Shown piece by piece: positions 50,951 to 60,034 of a stretch of 64,000 bases of DNA. The translations under genes were made by a program, and so were the position numbers. The notes under the pieces were generated by a model. It made no database searches. It was not told where the DNA came from and worked only from the letters and a program-made list of their open reading frames with translations. Position 1 is the stretch's first letter. Each line of letters starts with the position of its first letter. Source of the DNA: Leifsonia sp. NPDC080035 (GTDB lineage Bacteria > Actinomycetota > Actinomycetes > Actinomycetales > Microbacteriaceae); assembly GCF_040050925.1 (NCBI RefSeq), contig NZ_CP157390.1, positions 1,426,001-1,490,000 of the forward strand. Direction: 5' to 3'.

Positions 50951-50959
50951 GTCTGGTTG

Positions 50960-51271
50960 TTAAGCCTTTCCGTGGCTTGTCGCGACGACGAATCCGAACG
51001 GAGTGACCCGGTACCGGCGCTTCTTCTTGAGGGGGACGTCATCGACCCCGCCCGCTGCCCACGGGTGGCAACGGAGGATGCGGCGCACACCGAGAACACT
51101 CCCGACCGCGACGCCGTGCTCCTGGATCGCCTGGAGCGCATACGCGGAACACGAGGGGTAATAGCGGCACACGTCCCCGTAGAGAGGGGAGATCACAGCC
51201 CGGTACGCCCGGAGCACGAGGACGGCGACGTTCCGTGGCACGAGGAGCACTGCTGCGATCGCGGTGTTCAT
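50960..51271 (-). CDS. yidD: Membrane protein insertion efficiency factor YidD
   Basis: 103 residues. AYRAVISPLYGDVCRYYPSC then SAYALQAIQEHGVAVG are the family core (about 21-55), with the Cys-Pro-Ser-Cys motif and a later HPW. An amphipathic N-terminal helix suggests membrane attachment. It overlaps rnpA by four bases. Confidence 0.94.
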   Translation of the reverse strand: MNTAIAAVLLVPRNVAVLVLRAYRAVISPLYGDVCRYYPSCSAYALQAIQEHGVAVGSVLGVRRILRCHPWAAGGVDDVPLKKKRRYRVTPFGFVVATSHGKA

Positions 51272-51684
51272 GGACGGACGTTAGCCTTCGCTGGTGACGC
51301 TGTGACGGTTGCTCGCTGACCGGTCGGCTGGCGGCTGAGGATGCGGGCGGCGCCACGCGAGACCTCTTCGTGAAGGGTAGCCCAGGTCGCTTGAGCGGAC
51401 GCTGGTAATGCCCTGATCACGATGTCCATCCCGGCTCCGTCGCGCGAGGCCTCCATCAGCTGAGGGAGCACCTCGTAGGCGGCGGCCTTGAGCCGACGAC
51501 GGACGAGGTTGCGGCGAACCGCGTTGCCGACGGCCTTGCTCACGATGAAGCCGAAGCGCACCGCGTCGGTGTCACGATTCGAGCGGACGTACGAAACGGT
51601 GCTCGCTCCCGTGAAGCGAGCACCGCGTCGCACAGTCGCCCGATAGTCGGACCCGTGCGTGATGCGATTGACCTTCGCGAGCAC
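51268..51684 (-). CDS. rnpA: Ribonuclease P protein component
   Basis: 138 residues from a GTG. MLAKVNRITHGSDYRATVRR at the start and the RNR signature RFGFIVSKAVGNAVRRNLVR RRLK (about 43-66) are clear. Protein subunit for 5' tRNA maturation. The RNA subunit gene is not in the window. It follows rpmH by 24 bases in the standard order. Confidence 0.95.
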   Translation of the reverse strand: MLAKVNRITHGSDYRATVRRGARFTGASTVSYVRSNRDTDAVRFGFIVSKAVGNAVRRNLVRRRLKAAAYEVLPQLMEASRDGAGMDIVIRALPASAQATWATLHEEVSRGAARILSRQPTGQRATVTASPAKANVRP

Positions 51685-51708
51685 CCGCCGCGCCCCCCGA
51701 CCGAGAGG

Positions 51709-51846
51709 TCAGGCCGAGAGCTTCTCGCGGCCCTTGGCGCGACGAGCCGACAGGATGGCACGGCCGGCACGCGTGCGCATGCGGAGGCGGAAGCCGTGGG
51801 TCTTGGCGCGCTTGCGGTTGTTCGGCTGGAACGTTCTCTTGCTCAT
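51709..51846 (-). CDS. rpmH: 50S ribosomal protein L34
   Basis: 45 residues: MSKRTFQPNNRKRAKTHGFR, then LRMRTRAGRAILSARRAKGR. Complete and typical. First gene of the leftward rpmH-rnpA-yidD-yidC-jag-rsmG run and divergent from dnaA. Confidence 0.97.
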   Translation of the reverse strand: MSKRTFQPNNRKRAKTHGFRLRMRTRAGRAILSARRAKGREKLSA

Positions 51847-52290
51847 ATCAATCTCCGTGGTGGTCTCTTCACAGGCCGGTGCTGAGTACAGGTGCCAGCA
51901 CGGGGAGGCCAGGAAAGCTTCTGGGCAGCCGAAACGGCTGAAGTCAACTGATTAAAAGTACGACCTGAGCCGACCGAGGTCAAACCGACGCCGCCGAAAC
52001 GTCTGATTATGCACGGGATTGGCAGGAACATGCCAACCGACGCGCCGTCGTATTCCGGGAACCGAATTTGATCCGCACCTGTGGACAAGTTACCGTGAGG
52101 TCCGAAAGTTATCCCCAGCCCTATCCCAAAAGCGGCAGGAGATCGCTACGGTATTGCAACACAGCGGTGGATAACTCTGTGAATACCCATCGGCGGCATC
52201 CCAGCCGCCAGCCCGCCGAGAGTCAGACGGGGGTCAACTCGTCTCTCGGTCCCGGGTGACGGCATCCACACGATACGAAGACGGGGAACG
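51847..52290. promoter_or_regulatory. rpmH-dnaA intergenic region with DnaA boxes
   Basis: 444 bases, divergent promoters for rpmH and dnaA. DnaA-box-like sites: TGTGGACAA (52080-52088, exact actinobacterial form), TTATCCCCA (52109-52117) and GGTGGATAA (52166-52174). DnaA probably regulates its own promoter here; the main origin cluster is on the other side of dnaA. Confidence 0.75.
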
Positions 52291-53715
52291 ATGGCAGGCG
52301 GCGAAGAGTCCATTTCCGCGGCATGGCAGAACGTGCTCGGAAAACTCGAGACGGACGATCGCATCACCCCGCAGCTGTACGGATTCCTCAGCCTGGTGGA
52401 GCCCAAGGGCATCATGGCGGGCACCTTCTATCTCGAGGTGCCCAACGAGTTCACCCGCGGGATGATCGAGCAGCGTTCACGCGTCCCGCTCCTGAGCGCG
52501 ATCGGCTCGCTCGATGACGCGTTCGAGGTGAACACCTTCGCGATCGTCGTCAATCCGGAGATCCAGCAGGAGACGATGTCCGGGCCGGCCGAACCGGAAC
52601 CCGCCCCGTACCTAGACTCGGCCGCCCCCACGGTGGCCCCGCCCACCGAGATCACGGCGCCCCCGCGCAACGGCGACACCCGCCTCAACTCCAAGTACAG
52701 CTTCGACAACTTCGTCATCGGCCAGTCCAACCGCTTCGCGCACGCCGCAGCGGTCGCCGTGGCCGAGGCACCGGCGAAGGCCTACAACCCGCTGTTCATC
52801 TACGGCGACTCCGGTCTCGGCAAGACGCACCTCCTGCACGCCATCGGCCACTACGCCATGAGCCTGTACCCGGGCATCCGCGTCCGCTACGTGAGCTCTG
52901 AGGAGTTCACCAACGACTTCATCAACTCGATCGCGAACAACCGCGGCTCGTCGTTCCAGGCGAGGTACCGGAACATCGACATCCTGCTGATCGACGACAT
53001 CCAGTTCCTGCAGCGGGCGGTGGAGACGCAGGAGGCGTTCTTCCACACCTTCAACACGCTGCACGACCACAACAAGCAGGTGGTCATCACCAGCGACCTG
53101 CCGCCCAAGATGCTCACCGGCTTCGAGGACCGGATGCGCTCGCGGTTCGAGTGGGGCCTGATCACCGACGTCCAGGTCCCCGACCTCGAGACCCGCATCG
53201 CGATCCTCCGCAAGAAGGCGCAGAGCGAGAAGATCCAGGTGCCGGACGACATCCTCGAGTTCATGGCGTCGAAGGTGTCGAGCAACATCCGCGAACTCGA
53301 GGGGACGCTGATCCGCGTCACGGCGTTCGCCAGCCTCAACCGCACCCCGGTCGACATGCCTCTCGTGCAGACCGTGCTCAAGGATCTGATCACGCTCGAC
53401 GACGACAACGTGATCGCGCCGACGGACATCATCACCAACACCGCCGAGTACTTCAAGCTCAGCGTCGACGACCTGTATGGCTCCAGCCGGTCGCAGGCGG
53501 TCGCGACCGCCCGGCAGATCGCGATGTATCTGTGCCGCGAGCTGACCAACCTGTCGCTGCCGAAGATCGGGCAGCTGTTCGGCGGCCGCGACCACACGAC
53601 GGTGATGTACGCCAACAAGAAGATCAGCGAGCTCATGAAGGAGCGGCGCTCGATCTATAACCAGGTGACCGAGCTCACCAGCCGCATCAAGCAGAACCAC
53701 CGCTACGGCAAATAG
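52291..53715 (+). CDS. dnaA: Chromosomal replication initiator DnaA
   Basis: 474 residues. Domain I about 1-85; a short Pro-rich linker (about 95-130); AAA+ domain with NPLFIYGDSGLGKTHLLHAI (Walker A, about 168-187) and ILLIDDIQFLQ (Walker B); domain IV with the DnaA signature GQLFGGRDHTTVMYANKKI (about 428-446), which binds DnaA boxes. It opens oriC and loads DnaB. The linker is short compared with Streptomyces DnaA. Confidence 0.98.
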   Translation: MAGGEESISAAWQNVLGKLETDDRITPQLYGFLSLVEPKGIMAGTFYLEVPNEFTRGMIEQRSRVPLLSAIGSLDDAFEVNTFAIVVNPEIQQETMSGPAEPEPAPYLDSAAPTVAPPTEITAPPRNGDTRLNSKYSFDNFVIGQSNRFAHAAAVAVAEAPAKAYNPLFIYGDSGLGKTHLLHAIGHYAMSLYPGIRVRYVSSEEFTNDFINSIANNRGSSFQARYRNIDILLIDDIQFLQRAVETQEAFFHTFNTLHDHNKQVVITSDLPPKMLTGFEDRMRSRFEWGLITDVQVPDLETRIAILRKKAQSEKIQVPDDILEFMASKVSSNIRELEGTLIRVTAFASLNRTPVDMPLVQTVLKDLITLDDDNVIAPTDIITNTAEYFKLSVDDLYGSSRSQAVATARQIAMYLCRELTNLSLPKIGQLFGGRDHTTVMYANKKISELMKERRSIYNQVTELTSRIKQNHRYGK

Positions 53716-54148
53716 CCCCGGCGACCGTGCGCCACGCCCGGCCGGTCGAGACGAGTTATCCACAGATTCATCCCCAGAGTGGGGAGAGCTCGTTATTAAC
53801 ATCTGGGGATAACTTGTGGAGAAGTTCCGGAAAGTCGGCCGATTAATGGGGACGGTCCGCCTCGACTTGTGAAAACCGGCTTGGACGACCCTCCACCGTC
53901 CCCGACTGTGAACAGGTGGATTCCTCAGGTCATCAACAACTCACGACCCTGTAGTTCCCGCTGTTTTCCTGCTATCCCCAGAGTTATCCACATTTTCCAC
54001 AGCGGTTAAGCCCATTAATCATTAACTCTTCTGGATTAAGGCCGGCCGACAACCTCAAGCGCTCGAGCGAATCACAAACTTCTGCGCCAGAGGCCAAGCG
54101 CTAGGATTTGTTGCGATCCGTAACCGAGCGCCGACCAGGGGAGACTTC
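53716..54148. other. oriC: Replication origin oriC
   Basis: 433-base gap between dnaA and dnaN. DnaA boxes: TTATCCACA at 53756 and 53984 (exact), TGGGGATAA at 53804, TCATCCCCA at 53768, CTATCCCCA at 53972, TTTTCCACA at 53993, and weaker TGTGGAGAA at 53815 and TGTGAACAG at 53907. The right side has an AT-rich element (54004-54040, TTAA- and ATTAA-rich) fitting the unwinding region, adjacent to the box cluster 53972-54001. Promoter elements for dnaN (TAGGAT at 54102-54107) lie at the right end. Confidence 0.92.
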
Positions 54149-55294
54149 GTGAAGTTCCAAGCCAACCGGGATGTCTTCAGTGAGGCCGTCTCCTTCGCCG
54201 TGAAGCTTCTTCCGCAGCGGACCACCCTCCCCATCCTGAGCGGCGTGCTCATCGAGACCACGGACAGCGGACTCCAGCTCTCGTCCTTCGACTATGAGGT
54301 CTCTGCACAGACGGAGATCGCCGCCGAGGTGGAGGAGCCTGGTCGTGTCCTCGTCTCCGGACGCCTCCTCGCCGAGATCGCGGCGAAGCTGCCGAACGCT
54401 CCCGTGCAGTTCTCCACCGAGGAGTCCAAGATCGTGGTGCGCGCCGGATCCGCGAACTTCACGCTGCTCTCCATGCCGGTCGAGGAATACCCGAGCATCC
54501 CGCAGATCGGCGGTGAGGCCGGACTCGTGCCCGCGGAGGAATTCGCGGAGGCCGTCGCCCAGGTCGGCGTCGCGGCGTCCCGCGACGATGTCACCCCGGT
54601 GATCACCGGTGTCCAGCTCGAGGTCGGCAACAACACACTCGGTCTGGTCGCCACCGACCGCTACCGGGTGGCCGTTCGCGAGATCGACTGGGACAACGGC
54701 ACCACGAGCGGCGAGGCCCAGACCGCCCTGGTCCCGGCGCGCACCCTCACCGAGATCGGGAAGACGTTCGGCCACTCCGGCAACGTCTCCATCTCGATCA
54801 CCAACCGCGACGACCGCGAGCTGATCGCATTCACCGCGGACAAGAAGACCGTGACGTCCCTCCTGATCAAGGGCAACTTCCCGCCGGTGCGCCGGCTGTT
54901 CCCCGAGCAGGTCGACAACTACGCGGTGATGAACACCGCAGAGCTCATCGAGGCGACGCGCCGCGTCTCCCTCGTCCTCGAGCGCGAGGCCGCGCTCCGC
55001 TACACCTTCACCGCCGACGGACTGACGCTCGAAGCGATCGGCTCGGAGCAGGCGCAAGCATCCGAGAGCATCGACGCTCTCCTCACTGGCCAGGAGACGG
55101 TGGTTTCGTTGAAGCCGCAGTTCCTGCTCGATGGTCTCGGTGCCGTGCACTCGGAATTCGTGCGCATCTCGTTCACCAAGACCGAGAACCCCAACAAGCC
55201 GGGCCCTGTGCTCATCACGAGCCAGACATCCAAGGACCAGGCAGGCGCGGACTCCTACAAGTACCTCCTGCAGCCCAACCTGCTCCTGCGCTAA
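54149..55294 (+). CDS. dnaN: DNA polymerase III beta sliding clamp
   Basis: 381 residues from a GTG with GGGGAG upstream. Three-domain clamp: KFQANRDVFSEAVSFAVKLL at the start, the middle ATDRYRVAVREIDW motif (about 170-184), and a C-terminal KYLLQPNLLLR, where the last residues close the ring interface. It tethers the polymerase to DNA. Confidence 0.97.
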   Translation: MKFQANRDVFSEAVSFAVKLLPQRTTLPILSGVLIETTDSGLQLSSFDYEVSAQTEIAAEVEEPGRVLVSGRLLAEIAAKLPNAPVQFSTEESKIVVRAGSANFTLLSMPVEEYPSIPQIGGEAGLVPAEEFAEAVAQVGVAASRDDVTPVITGVQLEVGNNTLGLVATDRYRVAVREIDWDNGTTSGEAQTALVPARTLTEIGKTFGHSGNVSISITNRDDRELIAFTADKKTVTSLLIKGNFPPVRRLFPEQVDNYAVMNTAELIEATRRVSLVLEREAALRYTFTADGLTLEAIGSEQAQASESIDALLTGQETVVSLKPQFLLDGLGAVHSEFVRISFTKTENPNKPGPVLITSQTSKDQAGADSYKYLLQPNLLLR

Positions 55295-55333
55295 GGCGGC
55301 CCGGTCCCGCTCCACGAGAGAAGAAGGACAATC

Positions 55334-56221
55334 ATGCACATCGGCCTCATCGGTCTCGGACGCATGGGCAACAACATGCGTGCCCGCCTCGAGAAGAACG
55401 GAATCGAGGTCACCGGCTACGACACGAACCCCGAGGTGTCGGATGTGGCGACGCTCGCCGACCTGGTCGCGGCCCTCCCGGCACCGCGGACCGTCTGGGT
55501 CATGGTTCCCGCCGGCCAGATCACGGACTCCGTGATCACCGACCTGGAGCCGCTGCTCGAGAAGGGCGACCTGGTGATCGACGGCGGCAACTCCAAGTTC
55601 ACCGAGGACTTCAAGCACGCCGAGCTGCTCGCCCCCAAGGGCGTCGACTTCATGGACGCCGGCGTCTCCGGTGGCATCTGGGGTCTCGAGAACGGCTACG
55701 GGCTCATGGTCGGCGGCTCCAAGAAGCAGGTCGAGCGCGTGATGCCGGTCTTCGACGCGCTGCGGCCGGAGGGTCCGCGCGAGGAAGGCTTCGTCCACGT
55801 CGGCGAGGTCGGCGCGGGGCACTACGCGAAGATGGTGCACAACGGCATCGAGTACGCGCTGATGCAGGCGTACGCCGAGGGCTACGAGCTCCTGGACACG
55901 CGCAAGGACATCATCAAGGACGTCACCGGCACCTTCAAGGCGTGGCAGCGCGGCACGGTCGTCCGCTCCTGGCTGCTCGACCTGCTGGTGCGCGCGCTCG
56001 AGCAGGATCCCGAGTTCGAGCACATCGAGGGATACGTGCAGGACTCCGGCGAGGGTCGCTGGACCGTGGAGGAGGGCCTGAACAACGCGGTCCCTCTGCC
56101 GACGATCAGCGCGTCGATCTTCGCCCGCTTCGTCTCGCGCCAGGAGGACTCGCCCGCGATGAAGGCCGTGGCCGCTCTGCGCAACCAGTTCGGTGGCCAC
56201 GCCGTGAAGGCCGTGGACTAA
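55334..56221 (+). CDS. gnd: 6-phosphogluconate dehydrogenase, short decarboxylating form
   Basis: 295 residues (the E. coli enzyme has about 470). Rossmann start MHIGLIGLGRMGNNMRARLE, IDGGNSKFTEDFK, the catalytic DAGVSGGIWGLENGYGLMVG (about 113-132), and GHYAKMVHNGIEYALMQAYA with the active-site Lys and Asn. The short NAD-type (GndA/YqeC) enzyme of the pentose phosphate pathway. Its place between dnaN and recF is a standard actinobacterial arrangement. Confidence 0.93.
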   Translation: MHIGLIGLGRMGNNMRARLEKNGIEVTGYDTNPEVSDVATLADLVAALPAPRTVWVMVPAGQITDSVITDLEPLLEKGDLVIDGGNSKFTEDFKHAELLAPKGVDFMDAGVSGGIWGLENGYGLMVGGSKKQVERVMPVFDALRPEGPREEGFVHVGEVGAGHYAKMVHNGIEYALMQAYAEGYELLDTRKDIIKDVTGTFKAWQRGTVVRSWLLDLLVRALEQDPEFEHIEGYVQDSGEGRWTVEEGLNNAVPLPTISASIFARFVSRQEDSPAMKAVAALRNQFGGHAVKAVD

Positions 56222-56227
56222 CCCTCC

Positions 56228-57385
56228 TTGAGAGTTACGCATCTTTCCCTGACCGACTTCCGCAACTACCGCACGGCGGAGGTGCCGTTCGCGGCCGGCG
56301 CGAATCTGTTCGTCGGCCGCAACGGCCAGGGCAAGACTAATCTGGTCGAGTCGCTCGGCTACCTGAGCACCCTCGGGTCGCATCGGGTGTCGAGCGACGC
56401 GGCCATGATCCGCAAGGACGCGGAGTCCGCCGTCGTGCGGGCGCGCATCCAGCACGAGGGTCGCGAGCTCCTCGTCGAGGTGCAGCTCAACCGCGGGGCC
56501 GCGAACCGGGCGCAGGTGAACCGCGCGGCGATCAAGCCGCGGGAGCTGCCGCGCTACTTCTCGAGCGTGCTGTTCGCTCCGGAGGATCTGGCACTGGTGC
56601 GGGGTGAGCCGGGCATCCGACGGCGCTTCCTCGATCAGCTGCTCATCCAGCGCAATCCGCGCTTCTCCGCCGTGATCGCCGACTACGAGCGCGTCCTCAA
56701 GCAGCGCAACACACTCCTCAAGTCGGCGCGAGCGTCCCGCGTCCGTCCCGACCAGCTGAGCACCCTGGACATCTGGGACGACCGGCTCGTCGCGCTCGGG
56801 TCCGAACTCATCGACGCGCGGCTCGACCTCGTCGGCCGGCTGTCCGGCCCGGTCGTCTCGGCCTACCGGTCCGTCGCCGGCGACGACCATCACCCGCGGC
56901 TGTTGCCGCAGCTCACCATCCGCGGCGCTCACGTGGAGGATGAGGACGACGATGACGACGCCGCTGTAACCACCTCATCCGGTGACACGTCGGAGACGTT
57001 CCGTCAGGCGCTCACCGCCGTGCGCCCGAAGGAGCTGGAGCGCGGGCTCACGCTGATCGGCCCGCACCGTGACGACGTGCTGTTCGAGCTCAACGGGCTG
57101 CCGGCGAAGGGGTACGCGAGCCACGGCGAATCGTGGTCGTTCGCGCTCGCGCTGAAACTGGCGTCCGCCGACCTGCTCCGGCACGAGTCCTCGACGGGCG
57201 ACCCGGTGCTGATCCTCGACGACGTCTTCGCCGAGCTCGACCAGGCGCGACGACGAATGCTTGCAACCGCCGTAGCAGGTTACGAGCAGGTTCTGATCAC
57301 GGCCGCCGTCTACGACGACGTGCCGGACGAGCTCACGGCCCACACCGTCCGCATCGAAGCGGGCGCGATCGTGGAGTCGGCATGA
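56228..57385 (+). CDS. recF: DNA replication and repair protein RecF
   Basis: 385 residues from a TTG at 56228 (LRVTHLSLTDFRNY start); no other start nearby keeps the conserved N-terminus, and the ribosome-binding site is weak, suggesting coupling to gnd six bases upstream. Walker A FVGRNGQGKTNLVESLGYLS (about 30-49); GLTLIGPHRDDVLFELNG; signature and Walker B PVLILDDVFAELDQARRRML. An acidic insert EDEDDDDDAA near residue 240 is not part of the usual fold. It loads RecA at gaps. Confidence 0.95.
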   Translation: MRVTHLSLTDFRNYRTAEVPFAAGANLFVGRNGQGKTNLVESLGYLSTLGSHRVSSDAAMIRKDAESAVVRARIQHEGRELLVEVQLNRGAANRAQVNRAAIKPRELPRYFSSVLFAPEDLALVRGEPGIRRRFLDQLLIQRNPRFSAVIADYERVLKQRNTLLKSARASRVRPDQLSTLDIWDDRLVALGSELIDARLDLVGRLSGPVVSAYRSVAGDDHHPRLLPQLTIRGAHVEDEDDDDDAAVTTSSGDTSETFRQALTAVRPKELERGLTLIGPHRDDVLFELNGLPAKGYASHGESWSFALALKLASADLLRHESSTGDPVLILDDVFAELDQARRRMLATAVAGYEQVLITAAVYDDVPDELTAHTVRIEAGAIVESA

Positions 57386-57858
57386 GTGAGGCGGCCGCCG
57401 TCTACCTGCGGATGAAGGAGCTGTTCGCCGGCACCGCCGGGCGCAGCCGCCGGTCCAGGAAGGCCGTTGAGGATCCTGCGGCGAGCCGGCCTTTCGGCGC
57501 CGGGCGGGACCCCCGAGGCCTCGGCGATGTGATGGAGGCGCTCACCGCGCAGATGGGCTGGACGGGTGCGCTCGCCAAGTCCGACCTCCTCGACCGCTGG
57601 GTGGAACTGGCCGGCGAGGAGACCGCGAAGCATGCCGTCCCCGACCAGATCGCGGACGGTGTGCTCGTCGTGCGCTGCGAGTCGACCGCCTGGGCGACGC
57701 AGCTGAGGATGATGCGCTCCGAGCTGCTCGCGCGCATCGCGGAGCGGTTCCCTGACGCGGACATCCAGTCGATCCGTTTCCAAGGGCCGGACGCCCCCTC
57801 TTGGAAACGCGGCCCCAGGTCGATTCCAGGGCGTGGTCCACGCGATACTTACGGCTGA
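57382..57858 (+). CDS. DciA-like DUF721 protein
   Basis: 158 residues, overlapping recF by four bases (ATGA). The conserved core is about 60-135: WVELAGEETAKHAVPDQIAD, GVLVVRCESTAWATQLRMMR and AERFPDADIQSIRFQGPD, a KH-like fold of the DciA/DUF721 family. DciA loads or recruits DnaB in many bacteria that lack DnaC. The first 55 residues are basic and low-complexity. Confidence 0.88.
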   Translation: MSEAAAVYLRMKELFAGTAGRSRRSRKAVEDPAASRPFGAGRDPRGLGDVMEALTAQMGWTGALAKSDLLDRWVELAGEETAKHAVPDQIADGVLVVRCESTAWATQLRMMRSELLARIAERFPDADIQSIRFQGPDAPSWKRGPRSIPGRGPRDTYG

Positions 57859-57933
57859 GTGCACAAATTAGGTCGCCCCCTCGAAGAAAACGCGTCAGAA
57901 GGGCGATTTTCGGCATTTCGGCTTCCCGCGCTT

Positions 57934-57941
57934 GGTAGAAT
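57934..57941 (+). promoter_or_regulatory. Extended -10 promoter of gyrB
   Basis: TGGTAGAAT-type extended -10 (TAGAAT at 57936-57941) lies 41 bases before the gyrB ATG. The -35 is not obvious. Confidence 0.55.
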
Positions 57942-57981
57942 GGAACGTCACTAGTGAGTGCGGTCAGGAGCCTAATTTCAT

Positions 57982-59991
57982 ATGACGATGGAACCGAACA
58001 AGGCCGAAGCGGAACACGACTACGGCGCGAATGAGATCCAGATCCTCGAGGGTCTCGAAGCCGTCCGCAAGCGACCCGGAATGTACATCGGCTCCACCGG
58101 CCCCCGCGGTCTGCACCACCTGGTCTACGAGATCGTCGACAACTCGGTCGATGAGGCCCTTGCCGGCGCAGCGGACAACATCGAGGTGACCATCCTCCCG
58201 GACGGCGCCGTGCGCGTCGCAGACAATGGCCGCGGCATCCCGGTGGACGAGCACCCGACCGAGAAGAAGTCGACCGTCGAGGTCGTCCTCACCATCCTGC
58301 ACGCCGGCGGAAAGTTCGGCGGCGGCGGGTACGCCGTCTCCGGCGGTCTGCACGGCGTCGGCAGCTCCGTCGTCAACGCGCTCTCCAGCCGGCTGGACGT
58401 CGAGGTGCGTCGGCAGGGCTTCTCCTGGACGCAGAGCTACCGCAACGGTGTTCCGCAGGCGCCTCTCGCGCAGGGCGAGCCGACGGAGGAGACCGGAACG
58501 ATCATCACGTTCTGGCCGAGCCCGGACACGTTCGAGACCGTCGTCTTCGACTACGACACGCTCCGCACCCGCTTCCAGCAGATGGCGTTCCTGAACAAGG
58601 GACTCCGCATCGCGATCACGGACGAGCGCGCTCCCCAGCTCGAGCCCGTCGAGGGCGAGATCGAGGAGGAGGCGGAGGAGTTCACCGCCCGCAGCGATGT
58701 CTTCCTGTACGAGCGCGGTCTGACCGACTACGTCCACTACCTCAACTCCGCGAAGAAGGCGGAGGTCGTCCACGACGAGATCATCTCGTTCGAATCCGAG
58801 GACACCGAGCGCAAGATCGCTCTGGAAGTCGCGATGCAGTGGACCACGGGCTACAACGAGTCGGTGTTCACCTACGCGAACACCATCAACACGCACGAGG
58901 GCGGGACCCACGAAGAGGGCTTCCGGGCCGCGCTCACCACGCTGGTGAACCGCTACGCGCGTGCGCAGAACATCCTCAAGGAGAAGGACGACAACCTCTC
59001 CGGCGACGACGTGCGCGAGGGACTGACCGCGGTCATCTCGGTGAAGCTCGCCGAGCCGCAGTTCGAGGGACAGACCAAGACCAAGCTCGGCAACACCGAG
59101 GCCAAGGCGTTCGTGCAGAAGGTCGTCGGCGACCAGCTCGGCGACTGGTTCGACCGCAACCCGAACCAGGCCAAGGAGATCATCCGCAAGGCGCTGCAGG
59201 CGGCGACCGCGCGCATCGCGGCACGCAAGGCCCGTGAGACCGCGCGGCGCAAGGGACTGCTCGAGAGCGGCGGGATGCCGGGCAAGCTCAAGGACTGCCA
59301 GTCGAAGGACCCGACGATCTCGGAGATCTTCATCGTCGAGGGCGACTCGGCAGGCGGTTCGGCGGTCCAGGGCCGCAACCCGGAGACGCAGGCGATCCTG
59401 CCGCTGCGCGGAAAGATCCTGAATGTCGAGAAGGCCCGGCTCGACCGCGCCCTCGCGAACAACGAGGTGCAGGCGATGATCACGGCGTTCGGTGCCGGCA
59501 TCGGCGAGGACTTCAACCCGGAGAAGGCGCGCTACCACAAGATCGTGCTGATGGCCGACGCCGATGTGGACGGCCAGCACATCACGACCCTGCTGCTGAC
59601 GCTGCTCTTCCGCTACATGCGCCCGATGATCGAGCTCGGCTACGTGTACCTCGCGCAGCCGCCGCTCTACCGCCTGAAGTGGTCGAACGCCGAGCACGAG
59701 TACGTGTACTCCGACCGGGAGCGCGACGCATTCCTGGCCGAGGGACTCGCGGCCGGCAAGCGCATCCCGAAGGACAACGGCGTGCAGCGCTACAAGGGTC
59801 TCGGCGAGATGGACTACAAGGAGCTCTGGGAGACCACGATGAACCCGGAGACCCGCACCCTGCTGCAGGTCACGCTCGACGATGCGGCCGCCGCGGACGA
59901 GATCTTCGCCACCCTGATGGGCGAGGACGTGGAGTCGCGCCGCTCGTTCATCCAGAAGAACGCGAAGGACGTGCGTTTCCTTGACATCTGA
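57982..59991 (+). CDS. gyrB: DNA gyrase subunit B
   Basis: 669 residues. GHKL ATPase with YEIVDNSVDEALAGAADNIE and GGKFGGGGYAVSGGLHGVGS (about 103-135); TOPRIM with IVEGDSAGGSAVQGRNPETQ (about 450-469) and MADADVDGQHI. An ATG six bases downstream is an alternative start. It supplies ATP energy for supercoiling and is the coumarin target. No insertion in the TOPRIM-tail region, as usual for Actinobacteria. gyrA follows. Confidence 0.97.
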   Translation: MTMEPNKAEAEHDYGANEIQILEGLEAVRKRPGMYIGSTGPRGLHHLVYEIVDNSVDEALAGAADNIEVTILPDGAVRVADNGRGIPVDEHPTEKKSTVEVVLTILHAGGKFGGGGYAVSGGLHGVGSSVVNALSSRLDVEVRRQGFSWTQSYRNGVPQAPLAQGEPTEETGTIITFWPSPDTFETVVFDYDTLRTRFQQMAFLNKGLRIAITDERAPQLEPVEGEIEEEAEEFTARSDVFLYERGLTDYVHYLNSAKKAEVVHDEIISFESEDTERKIALEVAMQWTTGYNESVFTYANTINTHEGGTHEEGFRAALTTLVNRYARAQNILKEKDDNLSGDDVREGLTAVISVKLAEPQFEGQTKTKLGNTEAKAFVQKVVGDQLGDWFDRNPNQAKEIIRKALQAATARIAARKARETARRKGLLESGGMPGKLKDCQSKDPTISEIFIVEGDSAGGSAVQGRNPETQAILPLRGKILNVEKARLDRALANNEVQAMITAFGAGIGEDFNPEKARYHKIVLMADADVDGQHITTLLLTLLFRYMRPMIELGYVYLAQPPLYRLKWSNAEHEYVYSDRERDAFLAEGLAAGKRIPKDNGVQRYKGLGEMDYKELWETTMNPETRTLLQVTLDDAAAADEIFATLMGEDVESRRSFIQKNAKDVRFLDI

Positions 59992-60034
59992 CAACTCGGC
60001 ATCTGACGACAACGGCAGCGGCGGGGAGAACACT

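Noticed and set aside
54101..56932. 943-residue open frame opposite dnaN, gnd and recF
   Set aside because: Same reason: mirror of the strong codon bias of the plus-strand genes.
59981..60034. gyrA start at the TTG overlapping gyrB
   Set aside because: The GTG at 60035 has GGGGAG at good spacing, and the extra 18 residues are Asp/Ser/Gly-rich with no conserved feature.
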